A stretch of DNA of 8,696 nt from Pseudolysobacter sp. GTDB lineage: Bacteria > Pseudomonadota > Gammaproteobacteria > Xanthomonadales > Rhodanobacteraceae. The stretch is taken from the NCBI GenBank assembly GCA_025351985.1, contig JANXUW010000540.1, positions 1 to 8,696 on the forward strand, written 5' to 3'. The translations under genes were made by a program, and so were the position numbers. Below the pieces are notes generated by a model that worked only from the letters and a program-made list of their open reading frames with translations, made no database searches and was not told the origin of the DNA. Positions 1-6,210 of this stretch are shown piece after piece. The stretch's first letter is position 1. Each line of letters begins with the position of its first letter.

Positions 1-801
1 GGCAATCAAACCCACAAGACCCGTATTTTTTCCGGCGTCAGGTTTTGCCAGATCGCTGCTATTGCGCAATACCACATAGTCCGGTTGCAGGCCCGCAGCC
101 TTAAGCAAACCACGCGCCTCAGCTTCAATCTTCTCGAAATCGGTAATTCCGGCGCGCACATTTTCAGCCATGCCGGTCAAACTCCGATGAATCACGGCCG
201 CGGTTTCGCGCTGCAAATCGCTGAGGTATTGATTGCGCGAACTGCGCGCCAGCCCATTCGATTCGCGCAAGGTCGGACCGGCGATGATTTCGATCGGCAA
301 GCCCAGATCACGAGTGAGCCGGCGAATCACCAGCAGTTGCTGATAATCTTTCTGCCCAAACACGGCGACGTCCGGCGTGACCAGATTGAACAGCTTGGTC
401 ACGACCGTGGCCACCCCGACAAAATGACCCGGGCGGCATGCACCTTCGAGGATATCGCCTAGTTGCGGCACTTCGATCCTTACGCCGTGTGCAGCGCCGT
501 ACGGATAGATTTCATCCACGGCTGGCACAAACAAGACATCACACGAATATTGCTTGAGCCCGAGTTGATCCGCTTCGAGAGTCCGCGGATACCGATTGAA
601 ATCCTCATTTGGCCCGAACTGGGTCGGATTGACGAAGACACTCGCAATGACCACATCGGCCTGCCGCCGCGCGATCTCGATCAGCGAATAATGTCCGGCA
701 TGCAAGTTGCCCATCGTCGGCACGAGGGCAATGCGCTGGCCTTGTTTACGCCGCTCGGCCACGTATCGGCGCAGCTCGCCTGCTTGCGAAAAAATTTGCA
801 T
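1..801 (-). CDS. panC: Pantothenate synthetase (pantoate--beta-alanine ligase), 3' end outside window
   Basis: PanC joins pantoate and beta-alanine with ATP, through a pantoyl-adenylate intermediate, to make pantothenate in the cytoplasm. The first 267 codons are visible and the stop lies beyond position 1; the family is usually about 280 residues, so little is missing. Visible motifs are PTMGNLHAGHYSL (about residues 28-40, with the HIGH-type histidines H34 and H37), VFVNPTQFGPNED (55-67), PGHFVGVATVVTKLFN (124-139), FGQKDYQQ (148-155, with the ATP-binding lysine K151) and the SSRN loop (187-190). The usual READGLA-type motif reads RESNGLA, with Asn182 where Asp is common. The ATG lies 10 nt after the panB stop and has only a weak purine run (AGAGA) overlapping that stop, which suggests translational coupling. 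The family call is secure. Confidence 0.96.
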   Translation of the reverse strand, partial: MQIFSQAGELRRYVAERRKQGQRIALVPTMGNLHAGHYSLIEIARRQADVVIASVFVNPTQFGPNEDFNRYPRTLEADQLGLKQYSCDVLFVPAVDEIYPYGAAHGVRIEVPQLGDILEGACRPGHFVGVATVVTKLFNLVTPDVAVFGQKDYQQLLVIRRLTRDLGLPIEIIAGPTLRESNGLARSSRNQYLSDLQRETAAVIHRSLTGMAENVRAGITDFEKIEAEARGLLKAAGLQPDYVVLRNSSDLAKPDAGKNTGLVGLIA

Positions 802-811
802 CTGGCGGTCT

Positions 812-1636
812 CTAGAAAGAATGTTCGCTGGCTGGAAACTCGCTGGTCCGCACCGCTTTTGCATAGGCCTTGAGTGCCGTTTCGATCGAGCCATTCTGCA
901 GCAGAAAATCCTTGCTGAAACGCGGACGTTTGCCCGGGGTAATGCCCAGCATGTCGTACAGCACCAGAATTTGCCCGTCGCAATCCACGCCCGCGCCGAT
1001 GCCGATCACCGGGATGCGCAAGGCGTCGGTAATGCGTTTCGCCAACGTCGCAGGCACACATTCCAGCACCAGCAGATCGGCGCCTGCCTGCTCGACCGCA
1101 ACGGCGTCGGCGAGCAAGCGTTCTGCCTCCGACTTGCCCTTGCCTTGCACGCGATATCCGCCGAGTTTATGCACGGATTGCGGCGTCAAACCCAGATGCG
1201 CACAGACCGGAACTTCGCGCTCATCGAGATAACGGATAACTTCAAGCACATGTCCCGCGCCTTCGAGCTTGACCATCGCGGCCCCGCCCTGCGCGAGCAA
1301 CCGCGCCGAACTAAGCGCAGCAGCATCCGGGTTGCGGTAACTCATGAACGGCAGATCGGCGACCAGCAATGCCACATGCAAACCGCGCGCAACAGCGGCA
1401 GTGTGGTAGACCATTTCCTCAAGAGTTACCGGAAGTGTGCTCACCTGCCCTTGCACCACCATGCCCAGCGAATCGCCGACCAGCGCGATATCGATGCTGG
1501 CGATGTCCAACTGCGTCGCGAAGCTCGCGTCGTATGCAGTGAGCGCAACGATCTTTTCGCCGCGCGATTTCATGCCGAGCAAATGCGGCACCGTCACTGG
1601 CGCGCGCGCAGACACGGACTTGGCATTTCCGTACAT
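812..1636 (-). CDS. panB: 3-methyl-2-oxobutanoate hydroxymethyltransferase
   Basis: PanB transfers a hydroxymethyl group from 5,10-methylene-tetrahydrofolate to 2-oxoisovalerate to give ketopantoate, the first committed step to pantothenate and CoA. From the chosen ATG the protein is 274 residues, normal for the family. Visible motifs are ALTAYDASFA (31-40), VGDSLGMVVQG (53-63, metal ligand D55), VADLPFMSY (92-100, metal ligand D94), VKLEG (122-126, E125) and LVLECVP (189-195, E192, matching the catalytic glutamate). Start choice: a GTG at 1648 and an ATG at 1639 are also in frame, but GGAG at 1643-1646 is spaced correctly (6 nt) only for the ATG at 1636. It sits directly before panC. Its folate cofactor links it to folK upstream. 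The 99-nt gap to folK shows no convincing promoter or terminator. Confidence 0.97.
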   Translation of the reverse strand: MYGNAKSVSARAPVTVPHLLGMKSRGEKIVALTAYDASFATQLDIASIDIALVGDSLGMVVQGQVSTLPVTLEEMVYHTAAVARGLHVALLVADLPFMSYRNPDAAALSSARLLAQGGAAMVKLEGAGHVLEVIRYLDEREVPVCAHLGLTPQSVHKLGGYRVQGKGKSEAERLLADAVAVEQAGADLLVLECVPATLAKRITDALRIPVIGIGAGVDCDGQILVLYDMLGITPGKRPRFSKDFLLQNGSIETALKAYAKAVRTSEFPASEHSF

Positions 1637-1735
1637 CATCAACTCCACTTTGTTGTTCTAGTCGGAAACCAAGATTCGAGAAAATTTACCGCGTAACGCA
1701 GTAACTGTCGTCGACAAGCCATAACTACGTCGCAT

Positions 1736-2254
1736 CTAGGAATTGATCGAGATTCGCAACGAAGACTCAATTTCTTCCAGCACCTGACATCCGTGCACAT
1801 CCACCAAGCGACACAACTCCTCGACCGTGCCGTATTCCATGATTCGCATACCTGGGGCGAGTTCGGCCAATGGCAACAGCACAAAAGCACGTTCGTGCAT
1901 GCGTGGGTGCGGCAACTGCAGGCCGGATTCAACCATCACACAATTCGCATAGCTCAATAGATCCAGATCGATGATACGCGGCCCCCAACGCTGTTCGGTG
2001 CGCAGTCGTCCGAAACCATGCTCGATCGCCAGCAGATTACTCAGCAAAACCCGCGGTGAAAGCGTGGTTTCGATTTCGGCCACAGCATTGACGAAATCCG
2101 GCTGATCTGTTTCACCCCACGGCGATGTGCGGTAAAAATTCGAGCTGCGCATTAGCGATGATTGCGGTAACTGCTGGAGCGCCCGCAGGGCGCGTTGCAA
2201 CTGGATTTCCGGCCCCGACAGATTGCTGCCGAGGCCAATATAAGCGATTTGCAT
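1736..2254 (-). CDS. folK: 2-amino-4-hydroxy-6-hydroxymethyldihydropteridine pyrophosphokinase
   Basis: FolK (HPPK) transfers pyrophosphate from ATP to 6-hydroxymethyl-7,8-dihydropterin, the step before dihydropteroate synthase in folate synthesis. The protein is 172 residues, slightly longer than the E. coli enzyme (159). Motifs are IGLGSNL near the N-terminus (6-12), YRTSPWG (41-47), DFVNAVAEIET (53-63) and the HPPK signature RWGPRIIDLDLL (89-100) with the two magnesium-binding aspartates D96 and D98, followed by LPHPRMHERAFVLLPL. The start is the ATG that gives MQIAYIGLGSN. The frame stays open further upstream into pcnB, but those residues do not fit the family. The ATG lies 13 nt after the pcnB stop and lacks a good Shine-Dalgarno sequence, so it is probably translated by coupling to pcnB, as in the pcnB-folK pair of other gammaproteobacteria. 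Confidence 0.96.
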   Translation of the reverse strand: MQIAYIGLGSNLSGPEIQLQRALRALQQLPQSSLMRSSNFYRTSPWGETDQPDFVNAVAEIETTLSPRVLLSNLLAIEHGFGRLRTEQRWGPRIIDLDLLSYANCVMVESGLQLPHPRMHERAFVLLPLAELAPGMRIMEYGTVEELCRLVDVHGCQVLEEIESSLRISINS

Positions 2255-2267
2255 CGTTGTTGATCGC

Positions 2268-3746
2268 TTACTCGTTGTCCACGCCCGACGGCATGGACAC
2301 GCCATCGGCGACCGCAGGACGTTTGGCACGTCGGCGACGCGGACGTTTTTTCTTCGGGCCATCATCCATCGTGCTTGCCAGTGGCGGCGCGGTCAGCGAA
2401 TTGACCCCGAGGCGCTCTGCGAGCTCGTGCTCCGGCAACGCCAGTGCATCGGTCCACCATTGTGCGAGTTCCCTGACCTGCGGCGACTCGACCGCACGCA
2501 GCACCAAGAAATCATACGCCGCGCGGAAACGCGGATGTGTCAACAAACGAAATACGCGCTTGCGCGAACGTTGTTCAAAACGTGGTTGCAACGCCCAGAT
2601 TTCCTGCACCGTAATGCTGAAACGACGCGGTATCGCTACGCGTGCGACCTGTTCCGCAATCACGCGATCCGACGCATTTTGCCAGGCCACGCCAGGGTCA
2701 GTGCCTGCTGTCACCGCGCGTTGCGCCATCGCGCGTACCGCGCCCCATAGCAACGTCGCAAACAGGAAAGCCGGCGTGACCGACTTGCCTTCACGCACAC
2801 GGGCGTCGGTATTTTTCAGCGCGCCTTCGATCAGATTGCGCAGATTGTCTTCGCCGGATCGAACCAGACTTTTTGCGGTGAGCGGAAAAATTTCCTGCAG
2901 CAATCCGGTTTCATCGAGGCGACGGAAACTGGCGAGACCGTGCCCCGCCAGGAACAGCTTGAGCGTCTCATCGAACAGCCGCGCGGGCGGCGCTTCCGCG
3001 AGCAAGGCGCCGAGTGTCGCGAATGGGGCTTGCGCGTCTTGCGCGATCGTGAAGCCGAGTTTCGCCGACAATCTTACTGCGCGCAGCATGCGCACGGGAT
3101 CTTCGCGATAACGTTGATCCGGATTGCCGATCAGGCGCAATTCACGGCGCGTCAAATCCTCATAACCGCCGGTGTAATCGCGCACGCTGAAATCGGCAAT
3201 GTCGTAATACAAGGCGTTGACGGTGAAATCGCGACGGATCGCATCTTCGTCGATGCCGCCGTAGACATTGTCGCGAATCAGTCGTCCATCGACGATGTGC
3301 CGATCGCCGGTGCCGTCGTCGCTGAGTCCGCGGAACGTCGCGACTTCGATCACCTCGGGGCCGAACATGACGTGCGCGAGACGAAAGCGCCGGCCGATCA
3401 GGCGACAATTGCGGAACAGCGATTTAACCTGCTCCGGGGTAGCATCGGTGGCGATATCAAAATCTTTGGGATGCCCATCCAACAGCAGGTCGCGCACCGC
3501 TCCGCCAACCAGAAATGCCTGATATCCGGCTTCGTTCAAACGATACAAAACACGCAGCGCACCACTGGAAATATTCTTGCGCGAAATGTTGTGTTTTTCG
3601 CGCGGGATGATGCGCAGGTTAAGGTTCAAGCTCGGGCTTGCGGCTATCTTTTGTTTCGTTGTTGCGCGCTTGACGGCCGCGCTTGGCAATGCCTCGCGCT
3701 GACGTGGACCGCGGCGGAAAATGTCTGTCAGGAAATTCAAAACCAC
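2268..3746 (-). CDS. pcnB: Poly(A) polymerase I
   Basis: PcnB adds 3' poly(A) tails to RNA and so promotes decay of mRNA fragments and small RNAs such as plasmid antisense RNAs. It belongs to the class II nucleotidyltransferases. The protein is 492 residues from the chosen start. Motifs are FLVGGAVRDLL (78-88) and KDFDIATD (94-101) with the catalytic aspartates D95 and D97. FRNCRLIGRRFRLAHVMFGPE follows and marks PcnB rather than CCA-adding enzyme, and then RRDFTVNALYYD. The C-terminal tail (about 464-480) has a run of Lys/Arg (KKKRPRRRRAKRP), as in E. coli PcnB. Start choice: the frame is open to a GTG at 3785, but AGGAG at 3754-3758 sits 7 nt before the GTG at 3744-3746, and that start gives MVLNFLTDIFRR, similar in place to the E. 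coli N-terminus. A strong inverted repeat encloses this ribosome binding site. Confidence 0.97.
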   Translation of the reverse strand: MVLNFLTDIFRRGPRQREALPSAAVKRATTKQKIAASPSLNLNLRIIPREKHNISRKNISSGALRVLYRLNEAGYQAFLVGGAVRDLLLDGHPKDFDIATDATPEQVKSLFRNCRLIGRRFRLAHVMFGPEVIEVATFRGLSDDGTGDRHIVDGRLIRDNVYGGIDEDAIRRDFTVNALYYDIADFSVRDYTGGYEDLTRRELRLIGNPDQRYREDPVRMLRAVRLSAKLGFTIAQDAQAPFATLGALLAEAPPARLFDETLKLFLAGHGLASFRRLDETGLLQEIFPLTAKSLVRSGEDNLRNLIEGALKNTDARVREGKSVTPAFLFATLLWGAVRAMAQRAVTAGTDPGVAWQNASDRVIAEQVARVAIPRRFSITVQEIWALQPRFEQRSRKRVFRLLTHPRFRAAYDFLVLRAVESPQVRELAQWWTDALALPEHELAERLGVNSLTAPPLASTMDDGPKKKRPRRRRAKRPAVADGVSMPSGVDNE

Positions 3747-3763
3747 GTAGTGTCTCCTGACAG
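3725..3763 (-). promoter_or_regulatory. Inverted repeat enclosing the pcnB Shine-Dalgarno and start codon
   Basis: On the pcnB strand the perfect 9-bp arms CTGTCAGGA (3755-3763) and TCCTGACAG (3725-3733) can pair. In RNA the stem extends by a G-U and an A-U pair to 11 bp, with a 17-nt loop. The AGGAG ribosome binding site lies in the 5' arm and the GTG start lies in the loop. Folding would therefore hide the ribosome binding site. The dyad is seen directly; a regulatory role is inferred. Confidence 0.55.
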
Positions 3764-3817
3764 TGTGTGGTGGCTCGGTTGGCACGGCAACGTTGTTCCG
3801 TTACCTCATAATTGACT

Positions 3818-3837
3818 CGCGATACGCACGTATCGCG
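3818..3837. repeat. 20-bp palindrome upstream of pcnB
   Basis: The arms CGCGATACG (3818-3826) and CGTATCGCG (3829-3837) are perfect 9-bp complements around a 2-nt centre. The element lies in the 168-nt region between the divergent pcnB and tRNA-Glu genes, about 72 nt before the pcnB start and about 45 nt before the proposed tRNA -10 box. It could be an operator or a hairpin in the pcnB leader. No T-run follows on either strand, so it is unlikely to be an intrinsic terminator. Confidence 0.5.
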
Positions 3838-3846
3838 TTCACACGG

Positions 3847-3870
3847 GAAGAAACCCGGTGGATTTTCTTC
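3847..3870. repeat. 7-bp inverted repeat in the pcnB / tRNA-Glu control region
   Basis: GAAGAAA (3847-3853) and TTTCTTC (3864-3870) are perfect complements with a 10-nt spacer. An alternative small hairpin, CGGG with CCCG, shares the same bases. It sits just upstream of the proposed tRNA -10 box. The dyad is real but may be chance, and no function can be assigned. Confidence 0.3.
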
Positions 3871-3880
3871 GGTTCCAGTT

Positions 3881-3886
3881 TATACT
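3881..3886 (+). promoter_or_regulatory. Probable -10 box of tRNA-Glu
   Basis: TATACT matches the sigma-70 -10 consensus at 5 of 6 bases and lies 28 nt before the mature tRNA end, a plausible leader length. No good -35 box is found 16-18 nt upstream (the best candidate there is GTGGAT or TGGATT). The opposite strand reads TATAAA at nearly the same place, so the site could also serve pcnB. Confidence 0.35.
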
Positions 3887-3914
3887 AGTCGGCACTTGGA
3901 TTTCCCCAATCCAT

Positions 3915-3990
3915 GCTCCCTTCGTCTAGTGGCCTAGGACACTGCCCTCTCAAGGCGGGAACACGAGTTCGAGTCTCGTAGGGAGCACCA
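3915..3990 (+). tRNA. tRNA-Glu (anticodon CUC)
   Basis: A full 76-nt cloverleaf can be drawn. The acceptor stem is GCTCCCT with AGGGAGC. The D arm starts GTCT and closes with GGAC. The anticodon stem is CTGCC (3942-3946) with GGCGG (3954-3958), and the loop CTCTCAA places anticodon CTC at 3949-3951. The variable loop is short. The T stem is ACGAG with CTCGT around the loop TTCGAGT. CCA is encoded at 3988-3990. The sequence closely resembles E. coli tRNA-Glu but reads GAG codons only, and its discriminator base is A rather than the G of E. coli tRNA-Glu. A 6-bp dyad, TGGATT with AATCCA (3897-3913), lies in the leader just before the tRNA and might affect 5' processing. No terminator is visible before fdxA. 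Confidence 0.95.
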
Positions 3991-4035
3991 TTCTTACCGC
4001 TATCTTTCCTACCACCCCATCATGGAACCAGCGAC

Positions 4036-4359
4036 ATGCCCTTCGTCGTGACGGAAAGTTGTATCAAGTGCAAGTACACCGACTGTGTCGAAGTATGTCC
4101 GGTCGACTGTTTCCACGAAGGTCCGAACTTCCTGGTCATCGATCCGGAAGAATGCATCGACTGCACTTTGTGCGAACCGGAGTGCCCGGTCAATGCGATC
4201 TATCCCGAAGACGATGTGCCGGCTGGACAAGAGGCATTTATCCAGATCAACGCCGAACTCGCCAAGGCGTGGCCGGTATTGACCGTACGCAAGGATGCAC
4301 CAGCGGACGCCAAGGAATGGGAAGGCAAACCCGACAAACTTTCGCTGCTCGAACGTTAA
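4036..4359 (+). CDS. fdxA: Seven-iron ferredoxin (3Fe-4S and 4Fe-4S)
   Basis: This is a small cytoplasmic electron carrier of the Azotobacter ferredoxin I / FdxA family; its physiological partner cannot be told from here. The 107-residue length is typical. The cysteine pattern is C9, C17 and C50 for the 3Fe-4S cluster and C21, C40, C43 and C46 for the 4Fe-4S cluster. This includes the motif [18 protein letters not shown] and the second motif [13 protein letters not shown]12 and C25 are extra cysteines also common in this family. The C-terminal tail after residue 55 is the FdI-type extension. The ATG has only a weak ribosome binding site (GGA at 4024-4026). The gene follows tRNA-Glu by 45 nt with no visible terminator or promoter between them, so it may be transcribed with the tRNA. 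Confidence 0.96.
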   Translation: MPFVVTESCIKCKYTDCVEVCPVDCFHEGPNFLVIDPEECIDCTLCEPECPVNAIYPEDDVPAGQEAFIQINAELAKAWPVLTVRKDAPADAKEWEGKPDKLSLLER

Positions 4360-4433
4360 ATCGAATTGCCGAGGTCACAGCGAAATCCTGATCCACACCT
4401 CGGCCAACGATTGTAGCGATCGGCTACAAATCT

Positions 4434-4450
4434 GGAGCGCCTGCGCTTTT
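4434..4450 (+). terminator. Possible weak terminator after fdxA
   Basis: GGAGCG (4434-4439) can pair with CGCTTT (4444-4449) over a CCTG loop, using two G-U pairs, and the hairpin runs into a TTTT stretch (4447-4450). It lies 75 nt after the fdxA stop. The stem is short. A separate 7-bp dyad, TTGTAGC with GCTACAA (4411-4429), lies just upstream and has no T-run. Confidence 0.3.
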
Positions 4451-4510
4451 GATCGAGCCATGGTCGCAAAACTCCGAATCGATCAAACCGACATCAGATC
4501 ACTTGAAAAC

Positions 4511-4536
4511 CAACTGCGAGAAACATCTCGCAGTTG
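4511..4536 (-). terminator. Hairpin terminator after bamC, facing fdxA
   Basis: CAACTGCGAG (4511-4520) and CTCGCAGTTG (4527-4536) form a perfect 10-bp stem, or 11 bp with the next A-T pair, around a very short loop. On the minus strand the hairpin begins 18 nt after the bamC stop and is followed by GTTTTC, a modest T-run. On the plus strand no T-run follows. It is best read as the end of the dapA-bamC transcript. Confidence 0.6.
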
Positions 4537-4554
4537 CCCAGCCGTGAAGCGTGA

Positions 4555-5130
4555 TTAAGACAAACGCTCGCGCAACACATCCAGCACTTGCTTGACTGCA
4601 CTCGGATCGCCCGACGCATTGACGTTGGCGGCATCGCCGTCGGCATCGACCTGGATGATCACGCGATTGACGCTGACCGCCTGTTTGCCACCAATGATGC
4701 GCTTGAAGAAGCCGGGTTTCGGGCCCGCAGCGACAGTGACATCTACTGCATAACTGTGCGCTGCTTCATCGCGGCTCACGATCGTGCCGACTTTGCCGCG
4801 TTCGAGCGCCAATCCGACCCGCTGCCACGCGTTCGCGACCGAGTCGGCAATGCGTACGCCATTGCCTTGGGCGGCTGCGCTGATACCACTGGCAGGCGGC
4901 GAGCCGACAGCACCGGTCGATGCGCTGGATCTACCAGCGCCAGCGCCAGCCGGTGGCACGATCAGTTCGCCGGCCGTGTTTGGCGTATCGAGATCGGGCG
5001 GCACATCCAGCGGACGCGCTTCGACGGCTTTGTCGTAATCGGTATGGGTGCGGAACATGCCACAACCACTCAGCAACAACGCGGTCATGCCGCCGAGCAA
5101 GAGATAACGCAGAAATTTTTCAAGGTTCAC
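4555..5130 (-). CDS. bamC: Short BamC-type outer-membrane assembly lipoprotein
   Basis: BamC (NlpB) is an outer-membrane lipoprotein accessory to the BAM complex, which inserts beta-barrel proteins. The 191-residue protein has a lipoprotein signal: basic N-terminus, hydrophobic stretch (about 7-20) and lipobox LSGC with lipid-bearing Cys23; Gly24 (not Asp) fits outer-membrane sorting. The following segment YDKAVEARPLDVPPDLDTP resembles the unstructured BamC segment that contacts BamD. A Gly/Ala/Ser/Pro-rich linker (about 60-85) leads to one folded domain (about 90-190). E. coli BamC is 344 residues with two such domains, so this is a one-domain form. The start is GTG, with AGGAAG about 10 nt upstream. 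Its place 50 nt after dapA matches the dapA-bamC operon of E. coli. The call rests on position, lipobox and the N-terminal motif; the folded domain itself is weakly conserved. Confidence 0.8.
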   Translation of the reverse strand: MNLEKFLRYLLLGGMTALLLSGCGMFRTHTDYDKAVEARPLDVPPDLDTPNTAGELIVPPAGAGAGRSSASTGAVGSPPASGISAAAQGNGVRIADSVANAWQRVGLALERGKVGTIVSRDEAAHSYAVDVTVAAGPKPGFFKRIIGGKQAVSVNRVIIQVDADGDAANVNASGDPSAVKQVLDVLRERLS

Positions 5131-5180
5131 GGATCTGGGACTTCCTGATTGGGAAAAGGACGCGCGACGCGCCGTTCATT

Positions 5181-6089
5181 TTAAGCCGCGCTGCTGTGCC
5201 GCGGCTGAACCTCAGCAGGGAAAAAATTTCTGACTACTTCGACCGCATGCGCGTGGTGTTCAGCACTCAGGCAGGTCAAAGGCAGGCGCAAATGCGCAGA
5301 ACAAATATTCAGCACACTCAAACACCATTTCACCGGAATGGGGTTGGGTTCGGCAGCCAGCACATCATACAGGGATAGCAGCGCGTCATTCAGTCTCCGC
5401 GCATCCTCTTGCTTGCCGGCAATGCATGTATCTACCAGACGACGGAAATACTGCGGAGCAAGATTCGCAGCCACCGAAATCACGCCACGCGCCCCGCTTA
5501 GCATTGCGCGGACAAACGTCGGATCGTCACCGCTCAGGACACTGAAATTCTGATTCTGCAATTCCAGCAACTGCTGCATGCGCCGGGCATCCGTATTCGC
5601 TTCCTTGATGGCTACAATACTCGGATGTTTGGCGAGCTCGGCCACGGTTTCCGGCAACATGTCACAGGCAGTGCGGCCCGGCACGTTGTATAGAATGACC
5701 GGCAATCCGCCGTGTTCCGCTACATCTTGGTAGTGCTGCAACAATCCACCCTGAGTGGGGCGTACATAATAAGGCGTGACTACCAGCGCAGCATCGGCGC
5801 CGAGCGCCTTGGCGCGCTCGGTCAGGCGAATGGTCTTGTGCGTGTTCGCCGTGCCGGTGCCGGCAATGACCGGAATGCGTCCGGCAACACGCTCGACGGC
5901 AAAGCGCAAAAGATCGGCATATTCGGCGTCATCAAGCGCATGTGCTTCACCCGTCGAGCCGGCGACAATCAAGCCCTGCGTACCGCCCGCCAATTGATAA
6001 TCGACAAGCCGGCCAAATGCCGCAATATCGAGGGCGCCGCTCGCTTGGAACGGCGTGACCAGCGCACACATGCTTCCGATGAATTTCAA
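5181..6089 (-). CDS. dapA: 4-hydroxy-tetrahydrodipicolinate synthase
   Basis: DapA condenses pyruvate with aspartate semialdehyde, the first step specific to diaminopimelate and lysine synthesis, using a Schiff-base lysine. The protein is 302 residues (E. coli 292). Motifs are GSMCALVTPF at the N-terminus, AGSTGEAHAL (43-52), VTPYY (104-108), VILYNVPGRTACD (131-143, with Tyr134 and Arg139) and AIKEANTD (160-167, with Schiff-base Lys162). The first Thr of the usual GTTGE is Ser45 here. The start is a TTG, which places the first residue where family members begin; the next option, an ATG at 6071, would remove the first strand. No strong Shine-Dalgarno sequence is seen, only GGA 7 nt upstream. 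It lies upstream of bamC and divergent from gcvR, as in E. coli. Confidence 0.95.
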   Translation of the reverse strand: MKFIGSMCALVTPFQASGALDIAAFGRLVDYQLAGGTQGLIVAGSTGEAHALDDAEYADLLRFAVERVAGRIPVIAGTGTANTHKTIRLTERAKALGADAALVVTPYYVRPTQGGLLQHYQDVAEHGGLPVILYNVPGRTACDMLPETVAELAKHPSIVAIKEANTDARRMQQLLELQNQNFSVLSGDDPTFVRAMLSGARGVISVAANLAPQYFRRLVDTCIAGKQEDARRLNDALLSLYDVLAAEPNPIPVKWCLSVLNICSAHLRLPLTCLSAEHHAHAVEVVRNFFPAEVQPRHSSAA

Positions 6090-6191
6090 GACAGAATCCG
6101 GGGCTTGAGATGACGCGCGATGTTACTTGCGGGTCTTGGGCATGGCAAGTATTCTGCTCATGAGTTGCATGAAGGCGCCGCCTTTTCCCTC

Positions 6192-6197
6192 TATATA
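6192..6197 (+). promoter_or_regulatory. Possible -10 box of gcvR
   Basis: TATATA sits 25 nt before the proposed gcvR start codon and would give a short leader of about 20 nt. The best -35-like hexamer, TTGCAT (6165-6170), is 21 nt away, which is too far for a standard promoter. If this promoter is real, starts upstream of it in the same frame cannot be used from its transcript. Confidence 0.3.
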
Positions 6198-6210
6198 TCC
6201 AGTAACTCGC

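Noticed and set aside
707..1696. 329-codon plus-strand open frame opposite panB and the panC start
   Set aside because: It is antisense to secure panB and panC coding sequence, and its translation is rich in Arg/His/Gln with no recognisable domain. It is a GC-rich shadow frame.
2125..3111. 328-codon plus-strand open frame opposite folK and pcnB
   Set aside because: It lies antisense to two well-identified genes, with low-complexity Ser/Arg/Ala composition and no ribosome binding site or family motif.
3747..3785. 13-codon N-terminal extension of pcnB from an upstream GTG
   Set aside because: The AGGAG spaced 7 nt before the GTG at 3746 is a far better start, and the extension would place the ribosome binding site inside the coding region.
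2940..3815. 291-codon plus-strand open frame opposite the 5' half of pcnB
   Set aside because: It mirrors the pcnB coding frame, has no motif, and crosses the pcnB control region.
3915..3990. tRNA-Glu as an attachment site for an integrated element
   Set aside because: No integrase, no repeated copy of the tRNA 3' end in the window, and housekeeping genes on both sides.
4022..4051. Ten-codon frame (ATG to TGA) overlapping the fdxA start
   Set aside because: It is too short to judge, has no ribosome binding site, and open frames of this size are common by chance.
6171..6186. Small hairpin AAGGC-GCC-GCCTT with T-run before gcvR
   Set aside because: The stem is only 5 bp with a 3-nt loop, and it lies upstream of the likely gcvR -10 box, so it would not be in that transcript. 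Not convincing as attenuator or riboswitch.
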